Positions 46,785 to 58,319 of a stretch of 64,000 bases of DNA are shown piece by piece (within the stretch, counting starts at the first letter, position 1; the number at the start of each line of letters is the position of its first letter). Position numbers and translations under genes: made by a program. The stretch covers positions 1-64,000 of the forward strand of contig CAMPDV010002020.1 of the NCBI GenBank assembly GCA_946699065.1. Direction: 5' to 3'. Below the pieces are notes generated by a model. That model was given only the letters and a program-made list of their open reading frames with translations. It ran no database searches and was not told the origin of the DNA. The DNA comes from Loxodes magnus (lineage: Eukaryota > Ciliophora > Karyorelictea > Loxodida > Loxodidae).

Positions 46785-47735
46785 TTTTCCATTTTAGGGA
46801 TTTCCAACCCCGTCAGAAGGATAACATTTCATGCTCCCTGCTGTTAAATATAAATGTTTGGGACGTCCAATTTTAGCGAGATTGGGAACTCTGGTTTCTC
46901 CAGGTTTTTATTCCTTTTACTTGATATGGTTCCATCTTGATCTTGTATATTGAACCATCCGGGTTGCAATACATTCTTTTCATTTTTGCTTCTTCTTTTT
47001 TCTTCTTTTGTTATTCTTTTATCCAATAGTTTCTTTATTTCTATTAAAATTTCCAACACTTCCGATAAAAATGTCATACGCTTCCACAGCAGAAACATTT
47101 CTTCTTTATTTTTAATTATTTTCCTTGATTTGTTTGCTCTTTCTAGGCTTCGATTTCCATTTGTATAGCTCCAGTTTCGCTTTGATCTTTCTTAATGTTT
47201 ACATCTTCTCATCTATTTTTCCGAGTTTGTTATCTAGTTCACTCTGCTACTGAAGCTAATTTTAGGATTCGTTAGTCTGACTTTGTGAGATATTCCAAAA
47301 GGCGTTAAGATCTCTTTCCTAGGACATAAGTCTTGACTCAATTCCTTCTGCTAGGTCTAGCTTTGCCATCAGAATATCATTGTCCTTCTTCAATCTCTTG
47401 ACCTCTTCCTGGAGGTTCAGTACCACTTTGATGAGCTACTCCATGCTCATCTGGCCAGAAGGGTTGAACTCTGATACCTCCTGGTGGAGAACAGAATTCA
47501 TCTTTTTTCTCGATTTCTTGCTTGAATTTCGAGTTTCTGTGTGTATATTCTTCAAGGTTGGCTTTCGTTCGTTTTCTTAGATTCTAAGTTGTTAGTTCAG
47601 TGTTGGTTAAGGTTGTGATAGAGAAGATTGTTAAGATTATTAAGACTTGGTTTCTGTTTCCTCCCTTCCTTTTTGGCTTAGGAAGAGGTATAGAAGCCTG
47701 ACTTGAAACCTTCAACCATTTTTTAATTAACTTTT
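46785..47735 (-). pseudogene. Gag-like ORF1 unit
   Basis: Minus strand: AAAAAATGGTTGAAGGTTTC start (MVEGFKSGFYTSS-type), hairpin-containing 5' part, SELNPSGQMSMEQLIKVVLN, LQEEVKRLKKDNDILMAKLD, LAEGIESRLMS, then a Lys-rich tail and the 3' block GACGGGGTTGGAAATCCCTA ending in (ATT)n near 46770. Very close to the 52.0-kb unit over the coiled coil. Antisense ORFs of 66-84 codons here are shadows. Confidence 0.75.
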
Positions 47736-47739
47736 TGAC

Positions 47740-48880
47740 AATAAAGACTAAATTTCAGAGTCAGAATTTTTTAATAGATTTAGTTTGATTTAAAGTAAAA
47801 GTTCACTAATTATTTGCTTCCTAACACACAAAGGGGGGGTTAGTTTAAACTTATGAGCCTAACAAAAATTAAGTTTATCAATAAAAATATATCTCTAGAA
47901 TAAAGATATCTAATAAATATATTAGAAATGCTTTTATTTAAATTAAGAATATAATTTAGAAAATAAATAAATTTAATAAAGAGAAGTAATCACTATTGCT
48001 CTATTTAACTTGGAATTAAAATTACTTATTATTTAAATTATTAATAGACTTTTATATATCATTATTCATTTAATTTTAAGAAAATAGCTTTTAGAGATAA
48101 AGATAGAAAATAATAAAATTAACTATATTATATAAATAAAAAGTTATATGATTATCATAAAACAAAAATAATTTGCTTAAAATAAAAGAAGAAACAGATA
48201 TACAATAAGTTAAGCTTTTAGACTTAAAATAAACATTTTCATGATAATTATATTTATAATATGAATCTCTTGCATTTAAAAAACTTGGATATATTTAAAT
48301 TATCACTACATAACTAAACTAAATAATTTTAGAATAGATCTAAAGTTATTAAATTAGAATGCTCTTTTTTTAATTATTTATAAATTTAAAAAATATAATA
48401 TAATAAAAGTTATTCTTTAGGTATAACTAATTATATAAAAGATGCTTTAGCTAATAACATTTATTTTAAACTAGCAAAAATTTAAATTTAAATTCCATAT
48501 AACTAAAATTAAACCTAGTAAGTTAATATTTTTAAATCAATTAAAGTAATTTTTATTTTTTTCATTTATAAGCTAACAAAATAAAAGAGAAATCTAGTAA
48601 TCTAATGAAATTATCAATCTTCTTAATATTATCATTCTTTACTATTTATTTATTCGATTAATGTCCTTTGAAATAGATCAAATCTAGATAACTAAGCCTG
48701 GTTATAAATCTCAATAAGCATAAACAATATTTACACTTTAAGATTTTAATTAGATTAAGAATTATGAATTATTTATATTGGTCTATGTGATTAAATAATT
48801 GTCTTTTACTTTTAGTTGCATAAATATAATTATTTTTCATCTAGAATATTTATCTATGCTTTAAAATTAAGTAAAACCAA
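47740..48880. other. AT-rich DNA, no gene recognised
   Basis: A run of seven G near 47832 is exceptional in this composition. The last ~110 bp are repeated inverted at 31.9-32.0 kb. Nothing else to report. Confidence 0.5.
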
Positions 48881-49380
48881 TTGGTTTTATGATAAAAAGA
48901 AGGTTTTCCTAATATAAAAAAGTGAATATAATAAAATACAAGGTTAAGATCTTTGAAGTATATAATCTTAATTTGGTTATAATTAATTAATTAATTAACG
49001 TAGGTCTGCCATTATAGGCAATCCAGTTATTAATGTTTTAATAAGGTAGTCTTGATACTCTTTTCTCCTTGTTTTAATTCACAAATGTGAAACCTTCTTC
49101 TCTCTATTCTTGTGATTCTGTTTAAGGCCGGAGTTGAAATTCTTAAGGAATTTTCATTTTAGTACAAATGTTACTCTTGAGTATCTTTTATAGTTCAAAA
49201 TCTTAGTTTATTTTTGCCTCAGCTATGCCTTGCTTTCCACCAAGCTCCTATCCAAGTTGACGGCATAGTGAATAGGAGAGCTTCTGAGGCGCGGACTACA
49301 GAATAAGATTCGCTTTTTCTGATATTGAGTCTCAAGCTAGAGATTAGCTTAAGACTCACCATCCATATTTTAAATAATAT

Positions 49381-49806
49381 AATAAATAAATAAAAATGAT
49401 TATAGAGCGCGTAGCACCTCATTGGCGCGCAGTTCTTTCAATATTAATATTTAATATTAAAAAATGTTCTCATGTTTCTTGTTAAATTCTAGAGGTCCGA
49501 TGAGTCATGTCAGCTTCTCCAAATGGGGAATCTTCTTATTAAAAAATTATTCTAAAATCTTGAGTCAAATGCTTCATTCTTCTTGAATAAGGTCCAAATA
49601 AGAGACAGTTATTAAGTCGGTAATTAGAAGGCCCATCAGTCAAATTTTCATATTGCTAGAGAGAACCCTCGGGGTAAGTTAGGTACGTCTCAACAGAGCT
49701 TATCCACTCTTCCCCGTGGTGGCATCTAGTGCGAGATTACTCACAATGCAGTATACACTGCACCAGATTACCTACTAGTTTGCTGACGCGGCAGACATCC
49801 ATTTTA
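49381..49806 (-). mobile_element. SINE-like family A insertion in right arm
   Basis: Full family A element in minus orientation: 3' tail AATAAATAAAAATGATTATAG and hairpin at the left, ...GACATCCATTTT 5' end at the right. The left arm at ~19480-19500 has the empty site (TATTATATTATTTAAAATATGG), giving a short target duplication of about 8 bp (ATATAATA). Confidence 0.88.
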
Positions 49807-50444
49807 TATAATAATATTTAAAGTAAAACTATCTATTTATATGATAATAGTTAATTAAGTAATTTAATTATGTTAAAATAGTAAACTTATAAAGCATAAA
49901 TAATTATATAAAGGGTGATTGCAGTTAAAATAAAATCTGTATTGATGTTAGAAATAATAAATTAAATGCATTTAATATCCTTTTGCTAGATATGCTATTT
50001 TATAATATTTATAATTATTTAATCTTTAATCAGCTTTTATATATTTTAATTGCTTTTAAGTCTATTTTAATTAAATATTTTTAATAATAAAATAACAAAT
50101 AATTTCTTCATAGACGTATGAGAAGATAAAATGAATAAAGAAGAAATAATTATATCTTAAATTTAAAATAATTTAGATAGAAATAAATAAGAAAAATGCA
50201 TTTAGTTTATAGCAAAAACTAGAAAAGCAACAATTAGAAAAATATATTTAAATATCTTAATTTTTAAATGAGAGAACTCTATTTAATTTACCTTATCAAA
50301 AATAATAAGCTTTGAATTTTTAAGCAAGTATTGAGGTAGATTATTTGCATAAGTTTTTTAATTTTAAATTGCTTTAAATTTAGATTTTAATAACTAGATT
50401 GAAATATTTTATAAAGAAATAATACAAACTAAAATTAAAAAAAA

Positions 50445-51305
50445 AAGTTGAAAAGCTTTGTTAAAGCCTTAGTAGTCAGCCATCTGACCTATTCTATCAG
50501 CTTGTCTCCATTAGTTCGTCTTGAATTTCTACTAGGCTTAGTTAGGCGGTGTAGCACTTCATTAGCGCACCATCCTTTAATACTCTGAATAGTCTTCATC
50601 TTGAATGTAGCGTTCCTAATTATTTCTCCAAGGATTAAGATTTGAATTAAAGAATTTTTTTCTATAAATTTTTCCGCTTTATGTTGGATATATCCTAAAT
50701 AGTTTTCTAAAAATATCTTATTTATTCTTTCTTTAAATTTCGCTTAGTTAGTAGCAGTATTTTCATTGGTGTTATTTATTGCACACGTAGCATTTTATTC
50801 TTCTTTTAACCTATTATTCCTGTAACACTTATTTAATTTAAATTTACTACTTATTTTAAATAAACGTTTACTGTTTATTTTAATTTGAGGCTTCATTTTC
50901 TATTTCCATAAAATCTGATTAATTCTGTTAAATCGAAAATGGCGTAACCTGAATTTGTTATTAAATTTAAAGAATTCTTTGTTCCAGTTTGTCTTCTATT
51001 TCTTATGATTATTAATATTGTTTCTCAAGTAAAGACGTTATTAGTTTTTCTAATTTTTCTACTTTATCAGTGAGGTATCTATTTTTAAATATAAACTCTT
51101 TTAATGACTTAGATAATATTTCTATTTAAGTTTGTGTCGGAAGTTTTTTTAATTCTGGATTTCCAAGTGGTTAATGTTCGTCATATCAATCATATTTCTC
51201 ACTTTCACTCATTGTAATTATTTCGCTTTTTTATTTTTTAGAGAATTTTCCTGTTTAAATGTTTTGTTCAAAGTTCTGTTATTTCTTAGAAGCCATTTTA
51301 TATAT
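50445..51305 (-). pseudogene. Gag-like ORF1-only unit carrying the SINE-type 3' hairpin
   Basis: Minus strand: TATAAAATGGCTTCTAAG start (MASKKQQNFEQNIQTGKFSK), coiled coil, knuckle IKCYVCNKQHQWKYC (C-x2-C-x3-H-x4-C, Trp = TGA, near 50790), then towards the 3' end GGTGCGCT-AATGA-AGTGCTACACC, the same hairpin plan as SINE families A and C. Absent from the left arm at ~18870, where the flanks join directly (GAGTTATTATTTTAGTTTG). Ends with a run of T/A. Some frame breaks. Confidence 0.72.
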
Positions 51306-52019
51306 AATATAATAACTCTTAAAATAATACTAGCTGATACTTTACTATCTAGCATTTAATTATATATTTTACATTTATATTTAATTATTTTTAATTAAAT
51401 GCCTATTATAAAGATAATAGCTAAAGCTTAATTTATTTTATAGCTTAGATGCTTAAAAACAAACAATTAAATTATTTATTCCTTTGCTCAATCTAAGATA
51501 TTAAAGTTATAAAAATAATTAAGAATGAAAAAGCATAAATTTCAATACTAAACTAACTTGTTAAAGTAATAAGCTTATTAGTAAAACTATTAAGATTTAT
51601 AAACATTTGCTGTTTGCTTTAAAGCTATCTAATATATTAAAATTACTAAATTTTTACTAGCTAAAATTTAATTATTCTTAGATTGTAAAATGAACCTAAA
51701 ATAATTAATAAAACTAATAAATTAAAATAAATAATAATTATAAGTACAAGAGTGCATAAACTATTCTTTATAGTTATTCTTAATTATTTTAATTATATAC
51801 CTAACTAATAAGAAAATTGCTTTTAAGTTTTGATAAAATAAGAAACATTTAGAATATTTAATAAAGATAATAATTTATCTTTTAAAAGATTAAGCTAATT
51901 TTATTTATACTTAGATCTTTGTTGTTCTATTGTAAGTTAGTTACCTTTTAGATAAATATAAAGCATTTATACAAAATCTATTTATATTTTAGTATAAATT
52001 AATAAATATCAAATTAAAA
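51306..52019. other. AT-rich part of right arm, no gene
   Basis: Matches 18173-18880 inverted. No coding or structural signal beyond that. Confidence 0.6.
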
Positions 52020-52955
52020 ATGGAAACCTTCAAAAAGGGTTTTTATACATCTCCTCGAAGAAGGAGAGAAAACCAGAAGTAAATATAGGGCAATCTTCTT
52101 ACACTTAATCTTAACCTTTTACTTAATAATCTTAACAAACTGGAATATAATAGAGCTACGAAAGGAAACAGACTCAGAAAAGCATTCATGTGCTTACTCC
52201 AACGTCAGAGAAGAAGCCTAGAAAACAGGCGAAATCTGCCTTGCATCAGGAGATCTCAGAGTTAAACCCTTCTGACCAGATAAGCATGGAACAGCTCATT
52301 AAAGTTGTACTAAACCTCCAGGAAGAGGTCAAGAGATTGAAGAAGGACAATGATATGCTGATGGCAAAGCTAGACCTAGCAGAAGGAATTGAGTCAAGAC
52401 TTATGTCCTAGGAAAGAGAACTAAGCACCTTTTGAAACATAGAAAGTCTAATCCTAAAATTAGCTTCAGTAGCAGACTGAACTAGATAACAAACTCGGAA
52501 AAATAGATGAGAAGATGTAAACATTAAGAAAGATCAAAGCGAAACTGGAGCTATACAAATGGAAATCGAAGCCTAGAAAGAGCAAACAAATCAAGGAAAA
52601 TAATTAAAAATAAAGAAGAAATGTTTCTACTATGGAAGCGTATGACATTTTTATCGGAAGTGTTGGAAATTTTAATAGAAATAAAGAAACTATTGGATAA
52701 AAGAGCAAAAAAAGAAGAAAAAAAAGAAGCAAGAATGAAAAGAGTGTATTATAATCCGGATGGTTAAATTTACAAGATCAAGATGATGCCAAGGCAAGTT
52801 AGAGGAGGAAAAACCTGGAAAAATCCGAGTTTCCAATTTTTTAAAATTGGATGTTCCGAATTTTTATATTTAACAGCAGGGAGCATGAACTGCTGTCTTC
52901 CTGACGGGGTTGAAAATCCCTAAAACGGAAAACATAAATTAACATTATTATTATT
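52020..52955 (+). pseudogene. Gag-like ORF1 unit, arm partner of 17245-18172
   Basis: ATG at 52020 gives METFKKGFYTSPRRRRENQK. After a frame change: VLTPTSEKKPRKQAKSALHQ, EISELNPSDQISMEQLIKVV, LNLQEEVKRLKKDNDMLMAK and LDLAEGIESRLMS, a heptad coiled coil. A Lys-rich tail follows, then the 3' block GACGGGGTTGAAAATCCCTA and (ATT)n. The N-terminal segment and the coiled coil are in different frames; an intron between them (GT near 52079, AG near 52150) is possible but unproven. No zinc knuckle or reverse transcriptase. Confidence 0.75.
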
Positions 52956-53154
52956 ATATAAACTATTAAAGAATAGAATAAAATAAAATAATTTAAGAAT
53001 AAAGAATTAAATAAAGCTATTAAAGTGCATAAAGAAATGAGTGATAAATGATTATGATGTTATTACTATATATTATTAAGATAATACTTTTATTTTATAA
53101 AGTAATTACGTTATAGTTTATTCATAGTTTTGAATAATCTAATTTCATAATAAA

Positions 53155-55665
53155 ATGCTTTAGAACACTTATTCATCATCTTTTAACTAAGGATAAGAAG
53201 AATTCTTAAAAAAGGAAATAGAAAAAGAATAAAGCAACCAAAAAATAAAGATTTTTAGTATTGTTGTTCTAATAGTTTTAGTTTTGGGAACTTTAGTTTT
53301 TGTTTACGAAGCAAATTGATTTTATGATTATGTTTATAACTTTGCAAATCCTGAGCAAGATTTAAAAAAGTAAGAAGAATCTTAGCTTAATTAGCCATTA
53401 GAATAAAATTTTAGTGAGAATTAATAAAATGAAAATTAAATTTGGGAAACATTGGAGGCAGTGTTTGATAAGAAAAAATCATGCAGATATATTCAATTTT
53501 TAAACAATAAAACTCTTAAAAGTAACACTGATTAAAATAAATCTGCTCTTTTAAATCAACCTATCAAAGCAGGATATTCGTATAGATACTAATTTTAAAT
53601 AAAGTTTGTTTATAAAGGGAATATTGAAATTGGAATCACTGAAGATAAAATGGACTGAAGAAATGAAATGATAAAGTTTTCTTAGAATGACCAAGGGTTT
53701 GCTCTTACAAATAATGGAGATTTAGTAAATAAAAATAAATGAAGCAGATGAGGATAAAGAGCTATAATTTCTGGAGAAATAGTAACTTTGGAGATTGATA
53801 CAATAAAGACTACCATTAAATTTTAGTATGGTCACTAATAGCTGAAAGTTGTTTTTTCTAATATTCCCTTCAATAATATTACATTTTATCCAGTTATAGC
53901 AATAAATGATGTGGGTGATTAAGTAAAATTAGTGAAAGCCGAAGTAGCAAAAAGTGCCATGTCAGTTAAAAGTAAAGCATATGAAGAATAAAGCAATCAG
54001 AACTAAAAGCCACATCTAACAAAATAATGAAAACCTTTTGAGTCAATTTTTAGTAAAAAATACAGTAGCAAATATCTTAAATTTGTAAATAATTAGATTA
54101 TTAACAGCACAGTTTAAGAATTCTAAACTGCCATCATAGACACTCCAATTATCACAGGACTTAAATATAAATTTCATTTTAAGATAAAGTATCAATACTA
54201 TCAACAATTATATTTAGGAATTACTAATAATATTAATAATTGAAAGTATAATTTATCTTTTGCTTGATATGAAGGAGGATTCGCTTTATAGTCGAGTGGA
54301 TAAATAGTAAATAATGCCTAAAACTTAAAATATTCAAAAAAATAGGCTTAAAGTGATGAAGTTGTAGTAATGGAAGTGGACACAATAGAAGGAACTATCA
54401 AATTCAGCTTTAGAGATGAAAATCCAGGAATAGCTTTTAAAGATATTCCATTTGAAACTAAGTTTTTCTATCCTGCTGTCTCTCTGTACTTTATTGGAGA
54501 TTAAGTTAATATTTTAAAAGCTGAAATATATGATTTCTTTGATTAATCAGATATAGAATAAGAGGAATAAAACGAAATAGATTAAAATGGAACAAAAGTA
54601 AGAGAACAGTGGGTTTAGATTAAAGCTTCTTTCAATTAGACAATTTCTCACCATTTCTTTGAGTTTATAAATAATAATACTTTAAAAAGCAATCAAGACT
54701 TAAGCAAGACTGCTATTATATCCACTCCTCTTCTTAAAGGTTTTTTGTACAAATTTAAATTTCTAGTTAAATTTTTAGAAGAGGCATGAATTTAAATTGG
54801 CATTACAGAAAATAACTAAAATTGGAACTAAGAAAACTTAAGATTTAGTCATTATAAATCTGGATTCTCTTTAGACGATGATGGATGGCTATAAAACAAT
54901 AAAATCTCCTTGAAGTACTCTTAAAAAAGTTTAGCTTAAAGAGAAGAAGTAATTATGCTTATTGACACATCTAAAAATTAATTAGAATTTTAATATGGAA
55001 GCATATCTCCAGGAATTGCGTTTATAGATATTCCATTTAACTCAAATACTTTTTATCCTGCAATTTCTATGCATTATCAGGAAGAAGAAATTTAAATTTT
55101 AAGTGCAGAAAAGTAAAAATAAAAAGAGATAAACAGTTCTATGAATGAGTGGAATGAATATAAGCTAGAGTTTGATAAAAACTTAGCTAACAATGATTAT
55201 GAGATAATTAATAAGAATACTGTTAAAAGTACTATTAATAGCTTTAAAACTGCAATTGCTAACTAATCTTTTTAATAGGGATTCAAATATAGAATTTAAT
55301 TCTAAGAAGTTACAGCAAATTTGGCGATATTTTAGATTGGAATAACTGGAAACAATAAGGATTGAAAAAATGAAAATATTAGCTTTACATGGTATTCTAG
55401 AGGATATTCATTAGAATAAAATGGAAACATTAAAAATTTTGGAGAAGAGTACAAATATTCTTCAAGAAGCATACCATCTAACTAAATTGTAACAATGGAA
55501 GTCGATACAGTAGACAAATATATCAGATTTATTTTTGGAAACTGAAGTCCAGGAATTGCTTTCAGAAATATTCCTTTTGATCAATTTATTTTTTATCCAG
55601 CTGTCTCTGTTTACTACTACCCAGACAAGATAAAAATACTAAAAGCGGAATCTATGAAGCTGTGA
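53155..55665 (+). CDS. Single-pass membrane protein with four SPRY-like repeats, intact
   Basis: ATG 53155 to TGA 55663-55665 is 2511 nt = 836 aa, in one frame when TAA/TAG = Gln and TGA = Trp. N-terminus MLQNTYSSSFNQGQEEFLKK, transmembrane helix at ~40-58 (FSIVVLIVLVLGTLVFVY), acidic Gln/Asn linker, then four ~180-residue repeats. Each has FxYKFKF...IGIT.NN.NW..E...FS.Y..GFAL, then VTMEVDTxxxxIKF...PGIAFKDIPF, then FYPAVSxY...VxILKAE, which resembles SPRY/B30.2 (GDxVxxExD...FYPAVSLY). Ten Trp codons are TGA, for example NNWKY, FAWYEG, KDWKNE and GNWSPG, while sister repeats have TGG at equivalent sites (QNWNQE). Single-membrane topology would put the repeats on one side; ligand unknown. The left arm has a decayed partner. 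The terminal TGA is followed at once by TAA. Confidence 0.9.
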
Positions 55666-55669
55666 TAAA

Positions 55670-56259
55670 CTTATTAACTCTTAGTCCCTTCATACATATA
55701 TTAAGATATAAGCTTTAATAATCATTCAATCTTATTTCATAATAATTAAATATAAAATTTCTCTTAAATTATAATATTTTAATTATAAGATAGAATCATC
55801 TAATACTTTCTTATTTAGCTATTTTAGCATAACTCAGAATTAAAACTATTAGCTTAATAATAAATATTAATTAGTAAAGCTTTATCTATATTAATTAAAG
55901 CTAATTATTTATATTAAGTACTATTTTTATTTTCTAAGTTAAATTCTTAATATTTATAGATTAATTCTAAGAATTTTAATTTCATTCAAAATAGTCCCAT
56001 TAGCTAAATATTAATTAGAATCTAATAGCTAAATTTATTAAAAAATTATATTATATGCAACAAAAGAGAAGATAATCCTAGTAAATTTGATAGAAGATGT
56101 GTCTCTTTTAAAGATTATACCAAAAGTAATAAGTTTCATAGTTATAAGAAAGATTTATAAAAGAAATTGATAAACTTAAATTAATAAAATATTAAATTCA
56201 AATTTAGCTGAAAAAAGAAATAAAAAAGATATTTAATTTATAAAAAATGATAATTATCT
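55670..56259. other. 3' flank of the SPRY gene, AT-rich
   Basis: The first ~340 bp match the left arm (15.4-15.55 kb) in part; after ~56000 there is no match and no gene. Confidence 0.5.
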
Positions 56260-56277
56260 TTAATACTAAATGCATTT

Positions 56278-56595
56278 AAATTGAAAAGATGGTGGGAGCT
56301 GAGAATGACCTTCGTGACAACACTTTCTGGTTTTATGGCTAGGAACAAATTCCTTTCCTGTCGCTGAGAAAGTCCCTGGTCAGAGTAATTTTCTGAAGGG
56401 AACGCTGTCTTTGAGATTATCCGCTCTTGGTAGGGGCTTGAAGCCTGGCTGCTCATAGCGATGGAGCTCCCTAGCGGCTGTGCCTGGAGCACAACAGGAT
56501 ATCCCCGTTATTCCATAAAAAGAGAGTGTCGGGTCATGCAATCGGAAAGGAGTTTCCGGTCCAAAAAACTTTTTTAGTATAAATAAATAAATTAA
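56278..56595 (+). mobile_element. SINE-like family B insertion with 18-bp target-site duplication
   Basis: TTAATACTAAATGCATTT occurs at 56260-56277 and at 56596-56613, enclosing AAATTGAAAAGATGGTGGGAGC ... GTTTCCGGTCCAAAAAACTT and a TATAAATAAATAAATTAA tail. About 95% identical by eye to the 16.9-kb copy. An 18-bp duplication plus A/T-rich simple tail is the signature of LINE-driven retroposition. The antisense 84-codon ORF across it is not a gene. Confidence 0.93.
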
Positions 56596-56613
56596 TTAAT
56601 ACTAAATGCATTT

Positions 56614-57090
56614 TTAAGCAAATGAGAATTTAAAATTTATTTAAATAAATACATTTATTTTAGTTAAATCTTTATAAACAAATTTTATGAGCTAAAAATA
56701 AAAAATATTAAAATTATTTAGTATTTATAAAATTTATGGTACTGGAAGATAAGTAAATAAATAGAGTCTTTAAATAAGGTCTTTCAAATTTTTAAAAAGA
56801 AAATAAATTGTTAGTCTATTCTATAACAAAAATTTATAATACAAAGAAATTTTGTAATAAATTAAATTATAATAATTAATCATTATTAATATACATAAGA
56901 GACTACCTAATAGAAAGTTAAATATATTAAATAAAATATGTTGAAATTAAAAATCTTAAAAATGTAAAAAATAATAACAAAAAATTAACTTAAGTTTTAA
57001 TTTTAAATTTGTATAAATTTAAAGTTTTTTGGATGTCCTTTAAAGATCAAAATTTTTCGAGATATATATAATTTATTATTATAAAATTAA
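56614..57090. other. AT-rich DNA, no gene recognised
   Basis: No motif seen. Confidence 0.5.
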
Positions 57091-57560
57091 ATATAGGCGA
57101 CGACCACCGCCGGTAGGGCTTTCAATCTTGATGATGCCACGGATAAATTTGGACGGGCCCTTATGGGAGGTGCCGCACTTATTCGGGGTACCGTTAGAGA
57201 GAAGAATCGACTGACGGTGAACTCTTAGTCAAAATCTCCTGGCTTTAGATTTTATCTCTGCCTTTCCATGTTAACTAACAAGGTGGTAGATTTAAGAAGC
57301 AGAAGAAATGACATGGAGGAGCTCCAATATTTTTGATTTACTATTCTGGTATCTAATTTCAAAGAATATGATTATTTAATCAAGATTCAAGAATTTAGAA
57401 TTTACAAGATGTTTCCATTTGGAAATCACAGTGTTTCGAGATTGCGTCGCAAGAAATAATAGTCGTTAAGAGAACACTTTTAGTTTTTTCTTGAAAATAA
57501 ATTCGTGATAATTTGTGGTCAACCTATCAATGGTGAAAACACGTAAATTAATTAATTAAT
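57091..57560 (+). mobile_element. GC-rich SINE-like element related to the family A variant
   Basis: ATATAGGCGACGACCACCGCC start, GGTACCGTTAGAGAGAAGAA, CGACTGACGG (compare family A TTTGACTGACGGGCC), CTTTCCATTTGGAAA stretch, and an end TTGTGGTCAACCTATCAATGG with TTAATTAATTAATTC tail. The tail part resembles the end of 28694-29235 (CGTGGTGACCCAAATAAAGG). Absent from the left arm near 15.0 kb. Confidence 0.65.
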
Positions 57561-57900
57561 TCATTCATAAAAGAATAAAGCTTTTAGTCAAAATTATCTG
57601 AAAAACCATAAAATATAAGCAAAATTAATCTATAAAGTTTTTTGCTTTCAAGGAAAATAAAATTAAAATAATTCGTTATGTAATTCAAATTTTAAGCATT
57701 TTACTTAAAATATTTCTGCCTTTTTTAATAGATTTTAACTTCAATATATTTTTTTAATTCTAGTCAAACTTTAATTTCTTTTACTGAAAGTTTTTCTAAA
57801 AAATTTTATTAAAAGTATAAATTATAAAATTATGATAAATAAAAAGTTTTAATTTTATATGGTTTATTTAAAATATCTTTAAAAAGATAGCAGAACTTAT

Positions 57901-58319
57901 AAATAAATAAAAATGATTATAGAGCGTGTAGCACCTCGATGGCGCGCAGCTCTTTCAATATTAATATTTAATATTTAAAAATGTTCAATGATTCTTGTTA
58001 AATTCTAGAGGTCCGATGAGTCATGTCAGCTTCTCCAAATGGGGAATCTTCTTATTAAAAATTATTCTAAAATCTTGAGTCAAATGCTTCAGTCTTCTTG
58101 AATAAGGTCCAAATAAGAGATAGTTATTAAGTCGGTAATTAGAAGGCCCGTCAGTCAAACTTTCATACTGCTAGAGAGAACCCTCGGGGTAAGTTAGGTA
58201 CGCCTCAATAGAGCTTATCCACCCTTCCCGTGGTGGCATCTAGTGCGAGATTACTCGCAATGCAGTATACACTGCACCAGATTACCTACTAGTTGGCTGA
58301 AGCGGCTTACATCCATTTT
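57901..58319 (-). mobile_element. SINE-like family A insertion in right arm
   Basis: Minus orientation: ATGATTATAGAGCGTGTAG (hairpin) at the left, GGCTTACATCCATTTTAT (5' end) at the right. Nearly identical to 49381-49806 and 28248-28670. Left arm (14635-14665, TTTTTTATTATTTATAAAATC) has the empty site. Confidence 0.88.
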
